A DNA stretch of 64,000 nt from Fen-1254 sp963778945 (GTDB taxonomy: Bacteria; Bacteroidota; Ignavibacteria; UBA10030): the NCBI GenBank assembly GCA_963778945.1, contig CAVZWL010000025.1:52518-116517 (forward strand), in the 5' to 3' direction. Positions within the stretch are counted from its first letter, which is position 1, and every line of letters starts with the position of its first letter. The notes beneath the pieces are model-generated. The model was not told the DNA's origin, did no database searches, and worked only from the letters and a program-made list of their open reading frames with translations. Made by a program: the position numbers and the translations under genes. Shown here in pieces: positions 36,641-45,975 of this stretch.

Positions 36641-36822
36641 TATAAAAAGGCGGTATTTAAGCCCCCTTCTGCATCCGGTCGCTGCTTCAGATGATAATAA
36701 TTTAATCATCAACGACACGCCTCATTGATTATAATATTTTAGAAGATTTATACTTACTTTAGGCCAAGGTGTATTTTGCACTCATTCACGCAGACACGAA
36801 TAACAATCAAAATGCCAATATT

Positions 36823-38607
36823 ATGAAAACTAAACTTATGGCTGCCTTGACTCTCCTGCCTCAATTCGTCTTTTCGCAATTTCTTATCCAAAACATTGAA
36901 GCCAGACAAACTGTTTCCCTGAACGGCCCGTGGCATGCAATTGTAGATCCATATGAAAACGGCTATTACGACTACCGATATATGCCTCGAGAGGACGGCT
37001 ATTTCAAAAACCAAAAGCCGGCATCGAAAAGCGACCTTGTTGAATACGATTTTGACAAGTCGGAAACGTTGTCCGTCCCCGGTGATTGGAATTCGCAGAA
37101 GGAGAAACTTTTTCTCTATGAAGGAACTGTATGGTACAAACGTTCATTCGATTATATCCTCCCCGCTTCCAGAAGACTTTTTTTAAATTTTGGCGGTGCA
37201 AATTATGATGCGATTGTCTACCTGAACGGTGAAAAATTGGGCGAGCATAAAGGCGGCTTCACACCGTTTTGTTTTGAGATTACGCAAAAGATTCGTCCGA
37301 AAGATAACGTTATCATTGTCAAAGTGGATGACCAGCGGCACCGGGAAGGAGTCCCGACATTGAACACAGACTGGTGGAATTACGGCGGCCTGACACGGGA
37401 CGTTCAACTTATTGAGGTTCCGGAAACTTTCATCCGGGATTATTTTATCCAGCTTTCGCCGGAATCGTCCGATACAATTGCCGGCTGGATTTTGCTGGAT
37501 GGAAAATCATCGAAGCAGAAAATTTCCATCAGTATCCCGGAAGCAGATATTTTGTGCAGCACCTCGACAGACGAAAGCGGCAGGGCGGCATTCCGGTTTC
37601 CCGCTTCACTTGCTTTGTGGTCACCGGATCATCCAAAGTTATATGAAGTTCACATTACTTCCGAGACGGACTCTGTCGTCGATTCGATCGGATTCAGGCG
37701 AATCACCACGCGCGGAACCGAGATTCTTCTTAATGACAAACCGGTGTTCCTGCGCGGCATAGCTATTCATGAGGAAGCGCCCGTTCGCGGCGGGCGAGCA
37801 ATAAGCACAGAGGATGCCCGCACGCTTCTCGGATGGGCAAAGGAACTCGGATGCAATTATATACGGCTTGCTCATTATCCCCACAATGTCCATATGGTTC
37901 GTGAAGCCGAGAAGATGGGACTTCTCATATGGGCGGAGATTCCGGTTTACTGGACAATTCTCTGGAATAATCCGGAGACATATTCGCTTGCCGAGCAGCA
38001 GCTTGTGGAATTGATTACGCGGGATAAAAATCGCGCTCCCGTCATTATATGGTCGGTTGCCAATGAAACACCTCGTTCACCTGAGCGGCTCGCTTTCCTG
38101 AAAAAGCTCATCGCAAAGGCAAGGTCTCTCGATCCGACACGTCTTATCAGCGCGGCAACAGAACTGACTTCTCAAGGTTCCGATATTACCATCGACGATC
38201 CATTGTGCAGCGAACTGGATGTTATCGGAGCGAATGAATATTTCGGCTGGTACGTCGGCTCAATAGAGGAAATCCATACGAAGAAGTGGCACACGGTTTA
38301 CGAGAAGCCGCTTGTCATCAGCGAATTCGGCGGCGGCGCACTTCAGGGTTATCACGGCACATCCGAGACACGCTGGACGGAAGAATATCAGTCCGCGGTA
38401 TATAAAAACCAGCTTGAAATGCTGCAATCGATACCGTTCCTTCGTGGAATGAGCCCATGGATACTGATGGATTTCCGATCCCCGCGCCGTCCGCTTGCCG
38501 GTATTCAGGATTTCTGGAATCGAAAGGGATTGATTTCCAACAAAGGTATAAAAAAGGATGCATTCTATATTCTGCAGGCCTTTTATAATGAACAAAAAGG
38601 CAAGTGA
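36823..38607 (+). CDS. Exported glycoside hydrolase family 2 enzyme (beta-glucuronidase/beta-galactosidase type)
   Basis: The 594-residue protein starts at the ATG at 36823, where a signal peptide begins (MKTKLMAALTLLPQFVFSQ). The frame opens earlier but without a sensible N terminus. The order is typical of GH2: sugar-binding jelly roll (VSLNGPWHAIVDPYENGYYD, YEGTVWYKRSFDY, YLNGEKLGEHKGGFTPFCFE), Ig-like domain, then a TIM barrel. Glu415 in WSVANETPR is the acid/base and Glu501 in VISEFGGGAL the nucleophile. GFRRITTRGTEILLNDKPVF and RLAHYPHN are family marks. Exact specificity (glucuronide, galactoside or other) is uncertain. The gene is intact and stands between prfC and a glycosyltransferase. 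Confidence 0.9.
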   Translation: MKTKLMAALTLLPQFVFSQFLIQNIEARQTVSLNGPWHAIVDPYENGYYDYRYMPREDGYFKNQKPASKSDLVEYDFDKSETLSVPGDWNSQKEKLFLYEGTVWYKRSFDYILPASRRLFLNFGGANYDAIVYLNGEKLGEHKGGFTPFCFEITQKIRPKDNVIIVKVDDQRHREGVPTLNTDWWNYGGLTRDVQLIEVPETFIRDYFIQLSPESSDTIAGWILLDGKSSKQKISISIPEADILCSTSTDESGRAAFRFPASLALWSPDHPKLYEVHITSETDSVVDSIGFRRITTRGTEILLNDKPVFLRGIAIHEEAPVRGGRAISTEDARTLLGWAKELGCNYIRLAHYPHNVHMVREAEKMGLLIWAEIPVYWTILWNNPETYSLAEQQLVELITRDKNRAPVIIWSVANETPRSPERLAFLKKLIAKARSLDPTRLISAATELTSQGSDITIDDPLCSELDVIGANEYFGWYVGSIEEIHTKKWHTVYEKPLVISEFGGGALQGYHGTSETRWTEEYQSAVYKNQLEMLQSIPFLRGMSPWILMDFRSPRRPLAGIQDFWNRKGLISNKGIKKDAFYILQAFYNEQKGK

Positions 38608-38965
38608 GAAAAAGAAAATTTACTTAGTTTTTTAGATGCGTATGAATCGCCTCAATAATTCATAGCGGTATGATCTTTCTGTAGCCGAGGTTAATGACCC
38701 TTCGGGTTGCCCAAAGACGATTGGACACATATTGATGGTCTGCTGCGAATTTTCATTGGAAAATAATTATCCGACGTCACCGCCGTCGGCTGCAGAGAGA
38801 ATTTTGGATATCAAAAAAGGCCAAGAGTTACAAATAGATGCAACTAAGAAAAATTAATACGTATAATGATTTTAGATGGAAGAAATTACTGATTCCATAT
38901 CATTGAGCAGCCACGACATATTAATGAAGCGGACGGAACAGTAAGCACACGCAAACCTGAATAAA
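38608..38965. other. Intergenic region with a weak copy of the TGTAGCC repeat
   Basis: About 360 bases carry no gene. CTGTAGCCGAGG..GACCCTTCGGGTTGCCC at about 38679-38712 contains a GACCCTTCGGGTTGC hairpin. CCGACGTCACCGCCGTCGGCTGCAG at about 38771-38795 resembles the right part of the dispersed repeats at 41832 and 45821, so this may be a degenerate member of that family. Confidence 0.4.
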
Positions 38966-40519
38966 ATGATGACGCCCAGTATTAATGTATCAAGTATCCA
39001 CCAGAGCCGTTGGCGGATGCGCCCTGAAATACTCGTCCTCTTGATTCCTGCAGGATTGAAATTGATCATTCACTTGCTCGCAGTACGCGGATACGGTCTC
39101 AACGGCGACGAACTGTACTACCTTGCTTGCAGCGATCATCTGGAGTGGGGATATGTCGATCAGCCGCCGCTTTCGCTTTTCCTGCTGCACATCCAGCGCC
39201 TGATCTTCGGCGATGCCATGTTGTCCATTCGCTTCCTCCCCGCCGCAGCAGGATTCTTCACCGTTCTTCTCACAGGCCTTCTAGCCCGCCGAATGGGAGC
39301 GGGGATCTTCGGTCAATTGCTTTCCGAACTCTGCGTTCTTGTTGCCCCCGTTTACCTGGCGCTCAACCATATGTTTTCCATGAATGCATTCGACATCTTG
39401 TTCTGGCTGGGTGCTTTGTATATTATAGTCTGCATCATCGACGGCGGCAAGCCCGCACTCTGGATCTGGCTGGGACTTGTTCTCGGATTGGGATTCGAAA
39501 ATAAAATCAATGTCCTCTTTCTTATTTTCGGACTTGTTGCGGGTCTTCTTCTGACCAGGCAGAGGCGATTACTGTTTACACGCTGGCTGTGGCTTTGCAT
39601 CCTCACTGCAGTTTTCCTGATGCTTCCCAATATCATCTGGCAGATCAATCACGGCTGGCCGACACTCGAATTTATCGCTAACGCCCGTGCACATAAAATG
39701 ATGGGTCTCTCACTGCCGGTTTATTTATTACAGCAGATAGTTCTCATGCAGCCGCTAACTTTTCTCGTCTGGGGAACCGGACTTGCTTGTTTGCTCGTAT
39801 ATAAACCTTTCAATCGATATCGTTCTCTCGGATGGTGTTATATAGCAGTGCTTGCAGTCTTTATCGTTCAGGGAGGAAAAGCATACTATCTCGTCCCAAT
39901 CTATCCTCTTCTCTTTGCCGCCGGAGCGATTGCAATTGAACGATGGTTGGCCAATCGGTGGATGCGAACTGCAATTGTCTTTGTCGTCCTTGCCGCGGGT
40001 GTCCTGACGGCTCCGCTTGGAATGCCCCTGCTTCCGGTGGAAAGTTTTATCAAATATCAGGATGCCATAGGTCTGCGCCCGTCAAGCGGAGAGCGATTTG
40101 CAGAAGGAAGACTTCCATCTTTCTACGCCAATATGTTCGGCTGGAAAAAACTGACGGCAATGGTTGACACTGTCTATCGGTCCTTGCCGGTGGAAGACCA
40201 AATGAAGTGCGCCATCTTTTGTCAAAATTATATGCAGGCAGGAGCGATTGATTTCTACGGGCAGTCCGGTCTCCCTCATGCGATCTGCGGCCACAACAGC
40301 TACTGGCTCTGGGGCATGCACGAATATTCGGGGGACGTGATGATCGTGCTTGGGAGCAATGCCGGCGACTTACAGAAATACTTCGGGGAAGTAACCGAAC
40401 GGGCTCGCTTTCGGGATGAATATATTCAGCCCATTCACAATGATCTTCCGATCTTTGTTGTTCGGAAACCGAAGCAGCCGCTGGCATCCTTGTGGCCCAA
40501 GGTCAAAGAATTTATATAA
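38966..40519 (+). CDS. GT39/ArnT-like glycosyltransferase (PMT_2 family)
   Basis: This 517-residue polytopic membrane protein has about ten hydrophobic helices. The first periplasmic loop, YGLNGDELYYLACSDHLEWG then VDQPPLSLFLLHIQRLIFG, carries the acidic and PP motifs of GT-C enzymes (PMT_2/ArnT-like), which transfer sugars from polyprenyl-phosphate donors. IWQINHGWPTLEF and GGKAYYLVPIYPLLFAAGA are also typical. The C-terminal 100 residues are a periplasmic domain. The acceptor could be lipid A, a protein or another glycan, and nothing nearby identifies it. The start at 38966 has no clear ribosome binding site; MRPEILVLLI at 39017 is an alternative. Confidence 0.85.
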   Translation: MMTPSINVSSIHQSRWRMRPEILVLLIPAGLKLIIHLLAVRGYGLNGDELYYLACSDHLEWGYVDQPPLSLFLLHIQRLIFGDAMLSIRFLPAAAGFFTVLLTGLLARRMGAGIFGQLLSELCVLVAPVYLALNHMFSMNAFDILFWLGALYIIVCIIDGGKPALWIWLGLVLGLGFENKINVLFLIFGLVAGLLLTRQRRLLFTRWLWLCILTAVFLMLPNIIWQINHGWPTLEFIANARAHKMMGLSLPVYLLQQIVLMQPLTFLVWGTGLACLLVYKPFNRYRSLGWCYIAVLAVFIVQGGKAYYLVPIYPLLFAAGAIAIERWLANRWMRTAIVFVVLAAGVLTAPLGMPLLPVESFIKYQDAIGLRPSSGERFAEGRLPSFYANMFGWKKLTAMVDTVYRSLPVEDQMKCAIFCQNYMQAGAIDFYGQSGLPHAICGHNSYWLWGMHEYSGDVMIVLGSNAGDLQKYFGEVTERARFRDEYIQPIHNDLPIFVVRKPKQPLASLWPKVKEFI

Positions 40520-40716
40520 AATGTCTCTGGTTATCGACTGACCATTCATCCATAACAGAGTGTTACGTGAATGTCCTTGCAAACGATGATGCTTAAAAAT
40601 GAACTCGGGAACGATCAATTTTATCTCATGTATGGTCACAGCGGCTACTGTGGGCCTATTCCCGTCATGCAAATTTAATTCGTCTCATATAAAAACTCTA
40701 AGAGAAATAAAAAAAT

Positions 40717-41778
40717 ATGAAGATAATTATTCTTTCATTCCTTTATACGTTCATTACTTTCCTGGCGTTCACTCAAACAAAGTTCGATGAAGCCCTGCGT
40801 CTTTTCGATAACGGCAAATTCACTCAGTCGAAGACTCTTTTCCTCGAAGCCCTCAAAGAAGATCCGAACAAAGCCGAGTCCTATTATTATTTGGGCATAT
40901 TGACGATCAACAGCGATTATGACGGGGCAATAGACTTTCTCAAGAAAGCGGTCGACTTGAACGGCGCCGCCGCGAAATATCATTTCATGCTCGGCAACGC
41001 TTACGGTGTAAAGGCACAGCGAGCCGGAATATTAGCAAATTTGGTGCGGCTTCCGACTGCAAAAAGGAATATCTTACTGCAATAGGTCTCGATCCGAAAT
41101 TCACCGATGCGAGAATAAACTTGATTGAATACTACCTGCAAGCGCCGGGAATCATCGGAGGCAGTGTGAAAAAGGCAGCAGCTGAATCCGATACCATAAA
41201 AACATACGACCCGTACATGGGATTTCTTGCAGAGGCGCTGGTCCATGAATACCAGAAAGAGAAACCGCAGCAAGAGGAGTGTTACCGTAAAGCCGTCTCG
41301 ATAAACCCGAAAAAAATCGATGCATACAAGGCACTCTGGTTTCTTTGCATGGACGAGAACGATAAAACGAAGGCGGACGAAGTTTTCAAGAAAGCCGCAG
41401 CGACGGTCGATGATAAGTCGGACATTTATTACCAGACAGGATTGTACTATACTCAGAAAAACGATCTTGCAAAGGCAACCGAAATGTTTGAAGAAGCACT
41501 CAGGAAGGATCCCCTGAACTATCCGGTGTATTACCAGCTCGGGAAAATTGATCTCCTATCCGGCAGCCATCTGGACGAAGGACTTGCATATTTTGAGAAA
41601 TTCGTCGAAGCGGGAGGCGGGAAGAATGCGCCGGGGCCGGAATATGCTTACTGGCGGATGGGAATGATATACGAGAAGCTCGGAAAGATCCGACTCTGCG
41701 CGCACAGCTTATCGGAAATCTCTGGATCTTAACCCGGATTTGGAAGACGCAAAAAAGGCATTAGAAAAATTAAATTAA
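40717..41778 (+). CDS. Exported tetratricopeptide-repeat protein (two frame breaks)
   Basis: The reconstructed protein is about 352 residues. It has a short signal peptide (MKIIILSFLYTFITFLAFTQ) and about seven TPR units, for example KFDEALRLFDNGKFTQSKTL, SYYYLGILTINSDYDGAIDF, IYYQTGLYYTQKNDLAKATE and VYYQLGKIDLLSGSHLDEGL. In the last frame it ends YRKSLDLNPDLEDAKKALEK. The frame changes near 41040 and 41690; the C terminus reaches a stop at 41776-41778. It probably acts as a periplasmic scaffold and no partner is indicated. Confidence 0.8.
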
Positions 41779-41831
41779 AACTGCGCAGAGCGAAGAATAA
41801 CCGGCATATTCTTGATATTCAGAATTCTTTT

Positions 41832-41912
41832 TGTAGCCGCGACGGGTCGTCGCGGGGGTTTCCGACGTCACCCGCCAAAAGATGAAACACGGCGGGCAGG
41901 CTAACATAGGCT
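41832..41912. repeat. TGTAGCC-type palindromic dispersed repeat, copy 2
   Basis: TGTAGCCGCGACGGGTCGTCGCGGGGG opens as at 24504. It continues GACGTCACCCGCCAAAAGATG and GGCGGGCAGGCTAACATAGGCTGC. The CCCGCCAAAA..GGCGGG core recurs at 45871-45896. It lies between the TPR gene and CstA. Confidence 0.65.
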
Positions 41913-42035
41913 GCAAAGAATATTTATAAGACAGTTGTCCGTTTCGGCATGAAACCTCTGCTTCTTAAAAGAAAGTTTGAACCGGAAACTTTTTAACGAT
42001 ACAAGTGTCGGAATATTAATAGTGATGGAATCCCT

Positions 42036-43872
42036 ATGAATGCAATGCCGTTATTGATTGCCGCACTCGCCTTTTTCGCGCTCGCATACCGCTTTTATTT
42101 CAGCTTTATCGCGGCTAAAGTCGCCGTTATCGACGATACTCGGCGAACACCTTCCCACCGCCTGTACGACGGTCAGAATTATTATCCGACAAATAAATGG
42201 ATATTATTCGGACACCACTTTGCCGCAATAGCCGGAGCGGGTCCGCTTGTCGGCCCCGTGCTTGCCGCACAATTCGGATATTTCCCCGGGTTTGTCTGGA
42301 TGGTCGTAGGCGCCGTGATGGCCGGCGCCGTGCACGATATGGTTATTCTTGTCGCTTCGGTCAGGCATGACGGCAAATCACTGGCAGAGATAGCAAAAGC
42401 GGAAATCAGCAAACTCAGCGGCACAACGGCATCTATCGCTATCGTCATTATTCTTATCGTTGCAATGGCGGGACTCGGTCTCGTGGTCGTCAATGCACTG
42501 TCCGAAAGTTCGTGGGGATTGTTCACCATTGCAGCAACAATTCCCATCGCCCTTGCCATGGGTTTGTGGATGTTTAAAATCCGAAAAGGAAAAGTCGCAG
42601 AGGCGACTCATTGCCGGTGTTATACTGCTGACACTGTGCCGTCATTTTCGGAAAGAATATTCCGGATTCATTCCATGGCATCATGGTTCGCTCTGGATCA
42701 TAAGACTTTGACAATTTTATTGATGCTGTACGGCTTCTGTGCTTCCGTCCTTCCGGTCTGGCTTCTTCTGTCGCCGCGGGATTATTTAAGTTCTATTATG
42801 AAACTGGGTGTTATCGGTATGCTTGCGGCAGGAATTATCATCGTCGCCCCGGTTTTGAAGATGCCGGCATTCACGCCGTTTATTCACGGCGGCGGGCCGA
42901 TTATTCCCGGAACGCTGTTCCCCTATCTCTTTATCACGATCGCATGCGGGGCAATATCGGGATTTCATTCGCTCGTCAGTTCCGGCACAACGCCGAAAAT
43001 GCTGATGCAGGAATCGCAAATAAAATTCATTACGGTCGGCGCCATGCTCTCGGAGGGAATTGTGAGCGTGCTTGCACTGATCGCCGCATCGAGCCTGCTG
43101 CCACTCGATTATTTTATGATCAATGTCCCCGTTGAAAAATTCCATGCTGTTCTGCCGCAGCTGCATGCCATGGGATTTATGGATTCCAATATCACACAGC
43201 TTTCGCAGGAAGTCGGGGAAAAAATTATCGGCAGGACCGGCGGCGCGGTATCCCTTGCTGTGGGAATGGCGCAAATATTTTCAAATATTCCCGGCCTGAC
43301 GCGCCTGATGTCCTACTGGTATCATTTTGCAATCATGTTCGAAGCATTGTTTATTCTTACCACCATCGATGCCGGCACACGCATCGGACGGTTCGTACTG
43401 CAGGAATCGCTGGGCAGAATTTATAAACCGTTTGCGACGGACCACATGGCTGCCGGGGAATCTTATAACAAGTGCTCTCATGGTTATCGCCTGGGGATAT
43501 TTCATTTATACCGGAAGCGTATCGACGATCTGGCCGATGTTCGGAACGGCAAATCAATTGCTGGGTGCGGTTGCGCTAACTGTCGGGACATCGTTCATTA
43601 TCAACCGGGGACGTGCAAAATACGCATGGGTAACGTTGATTCCGCTTGCCTTCGTTACAATAACGACATTAACCGCAGGAACTGAAAATATTCTCAATAT
43701 CTACTATCCCCAGCTCTTCAGCGAACAAACACGTTTTCAAGGATCTATCAATTTAGGACTGACGATCATTATTATGACCTGCGTTCTCATCGTGCTGTGC
43801 GATGCAGTACCAAAATGGATTGCGGTCATTCGCGGTCGTCGTATGCCGGTGACGGATATGCAAGCATTGTAG
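42036..43872 (+). CDS. cstA: Carbon starvation protein A family transporter (frame broken)
   Basis: The reconstructed protein is about 610 residues with many hydrophobic helices, matching CstA-type peptide/pyruvate transporters. Family marks include LYDGQNYYPTNKWILFGHHF, then FAAIAGAGPLVGPVLAAQFG, VGAVMAGAVHDMVILVASVR, YGFCASVLPVWLLLSPRDYL, SSGTTPKMLMQESQI and TIDAGTRIGRFVLQE. After a frame change near 43435 it continues TWLPGNLITSALMVIAWGYF and FGTANQLLGAVALTVGT. A short out-of-frame stretch at about 42600-42690 is also present. The protein would import peptides or pyruvate during carbon limitation. The gene is a single transcription unit as far as can be seen. Confidence 0.9.
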
Positions 43873-43949
43873 CTGCAGGGCGGCTGCAAAATAATGATAA
43901 TTCAAAATGCGTTAAGCAGTTGTAATATTCGTTAGAAAAGAAGGATAAA

Positions 43950-44646
43950 ATGATTCGTAAAAAGAAAAAAATGAGATCACGAACTGTTCCCCAATTCCAA
44001 CAGCATCGCTCCTTCGCAGGAATTCCTTCCGATCGAACTTCCGAAACCGGCGCTCAATCGTACTGCACCGGTATTAAAAGCATTCCAGCAAAGAAAAACC
44101 ACGCGCGAAATAAGCGATAAAAAACTTCCTTTACAAGTGCTTTCAAATCTCCTCTGGGCGGCATACGGAGTCAATCGCAAAAACGGTCCTTTTGATACTC
44201 CCGGAAGAACTGCTGCATCGGCAAGCAACTCGCAGGAAATCGATCTTTATGTTGCTCTGCAGGAAGGAATTTATTTATATGATGCATTTCATCACACATT
44301 GATTCCAGAAGTTATAGGTGATTTTCGTGCACTCGCAATCGGCGCAGGTCAAATGAATTTTGGAGCAAACGCTCCGGTTCGGCTTATTTATATTGCGGAT
44401 GTTCACAGACTTACACATACATCCGGTTTTCAGGAACCCGGTTTGCAGGATCCGGAAGTTCAAAAGTCATATTATTTTGTCGACACGGGTCTTATTGCCG
44501 GGAACGTTTATTTGTTTGCCGCATCTCACGGCCTGGCATCATGGTTCCATAATTGCAATAAATCCGGACTTGCATCGAAATTAAAATTGCGTCCCGAACA
44601 GCGTGTGCTCTTCGGACAGACAGTCGGATATCCTTTAAAGAAATAA
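43950..44646 (+). CDS. SagB/ThcOx-like nitroreductase family protein (frame broken near the start)
   Basis: A well-preserved reading frame from about 43990 to 44646 encodes about 215 residues: FLPIELPKPALNRTAP, then LKAFQQRKTTREISDKKLPL, LSNLLWAAYGVNRKNG, RTAASASNSQEIDLYVALQE, YFVDTGLIAGNVYLFAASHG, and an end in EQRVLFGQTVGYPLKK. This is the SagB/ThcOx-type branch of the FMN nitroreductase fold. AAGAAGGATAAA precedes an ATG at 43950, but that ATG is in another frame and an in-frame stop precedes the domain. One frame break near 43975 is inferred, and any signal peptide lies in the damaged part. The substrate is unknown. Confidence 0.75.
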
Positions 44647-44697
44647 CAATATTTTCGCAATGAGTCGGTGATTTCATTCTATAAGCCGGCTTCGTTT

Positions 44698-44736
44698 ACG
44701 CCGGGAATATTCCGCGGTCACCGCCCGCGGCTACAA
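44698..44736. repeat. GCGGCTACA-type dispersed repeat, copy 3
   Basis: ACGCCGGGAATATTCCGCGG followed by TCACCGCCCGCGGCTACA. The ACGCCGG.AATATTCCGCGGTCACC string is repeated at 45823-45846. It lies between the nitroreductase and SDR genes. Confidence 0.65.
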
Positions 44737-44802
44737 TGAACAGCCCGTATATCAAGAACATTAAAGGCAACTTTATTCGCGCGAATAGAGAGGAGATACT
44801 CA

Positions 44803-45559
44803 ATGGAAATTTCAGGAAACACAGTTCTTATTACAGGCGGATCTATGGGTATCGGCTATGCACTGGCCGAGGCTTTCTTAGAAGCTAAGAATGAGGTCAT
44901 CATTTGCGGTGCGCAGAGAAAAAAGACTTCGGGAAGCACAGGAAAAACATCCGGATCTCCATATTAAAGTATGCGATGCGGCCGAAGAAACGGATCGAAC
45001 CGAACTTTTAAAATGGATAACCGCCAATTTCAGCGCTCTCAACATTCTGATTAACAATGCAGGCGTGCAGAGAGATATTGATTTCACGAAAGGAATTGCC
45101 GAATATCTTGCCGGAGAAAATGAAATTAAAATCAATCTGGAAGCGCCGATTATTTTATCCGGGATGTTTATTCCATATTTGACCGGAAAGAAAGAAGCCG
45201 CCATCATCAATGTTTCTTCCGGATTGGGTTTTGTGCCTGCAGCCCGGATGCCGGTCTACAGCGCAACAAAAGCCGGACTGCATGCCTTTTCCATGGCGCT
45301 CAGGCACCAGCTCATTAAGTCCGGAATCAAAGTTTTTGAAGTCGTCCCGCCTGCAGTCGACACGGAATTAAATCCTGAGGGAAGAGCCAAAAGAGGCAAT
45401 TTTAAAGTGGATCTCAAGCCAAAGGAATTTGTGGAATCGGTCATGAAAGATCTGAAAAACGATATATTTGAAATCGGATATGGAATGTCCGGCGGATTTC
45501 TCAAAGCATCCAGAGCGGATTTGGATAAAAGCTTTCAGCAGATGAACAGCCGGTGGTAA
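44803..45559 (+). CDS. Short-chain dehydrogenase/reductase, DltE-like (one frame break)
   Basis: Reconstructed length is about 250 residues, normal for the classical SDR family. AGAGAGGAGATACTCA precedes the ATG at 44803. The Rossmann motif is TGGSMGIG near residues 12-19. After a frame change near 44920 come NILINNAGVQRDIDF (NNAG), INVSSGLGFVPA (Ser) and the catalytic YSATK. The C-terminal helix carries VVPPAVDTELNPEG. The closest-looking group is the DltE-like oxidoreductases. NAD(P)H-dependent reduction of a small carbonyl or alcohol is expected, with unknown substrate. Confidence 0.88.
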
Positions 45560-45975
45560 AACTGCGCAAAGGAAAAAACATTCCATGACGGCATCCGACC
45601 ATCGGGGTCGAATGCCCCATGAGTTTAGCGGTTTTGGGAGAATAATACACGAAGCCGTTCTCTGCTCCCCCTTTCCGATTTCCGCTCCTGCTGCATCTGA
45701 TTCTATACTCATTCACTTTTTATGTTTTACCGGCTCCTTTGATCCGTGATCTTTTTTTTACTATGTTTTATATCAGACCGAATGCTGTTGAACTGAAAAA
45801 GTTAACTGCAGCCGACATCGGTGACGCCGGAATATTCCGCGGTCACCCTCCCGAGATAATGCAGGTCTGGCCCGCCAAAAGGTGGAACAGGGCGGGTAAA
45901 CAAGCCGCCCGCGGCTACATTGGAAGTATATCGTAATTTGAAAGAGCATCGCTCAATCAATCGAGAACTACGTCT
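45560..45975. other. Intergenic region upstream of the glycoside hydrolase locus
   Basis: About 415 bases lie before the GH3 gene. The left part has a GCATCCGACCATCGGGGTCGAATGC imperfect hairpin near 45592-45617. The right part holds a dispersed repeat (separate entry). Plus-strand open frames of 60-65 codons here run through the repeat and are not called. The promoter of the GH3-GH51 unit should lie between about 45920 and 45975 or left of the repeat. Confidence 0.4.
45821..45921. repeat. GCGGCTACA-type dispersed repeat, copy 4 (longest)
   Basis: GTGACGCCGGAATATTCCGC and GGTCACCCTCCCGAGATAAT open the element. The middle CCCGCCAAAAGGTGGAACAG then GGCGGG matches copy 2, and the end GCCGCCCGCGGCTACA matches copy 3. 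It therefore links the separate parts seen at 41832 and 44698 into one family. Confidence 0.7.

Noticed and set aside
45739..45936. 65-codon plus-strand frame before the GH3 gene
   Set aside because: It runs through the dispersed repeat element and has no coding character outside it.
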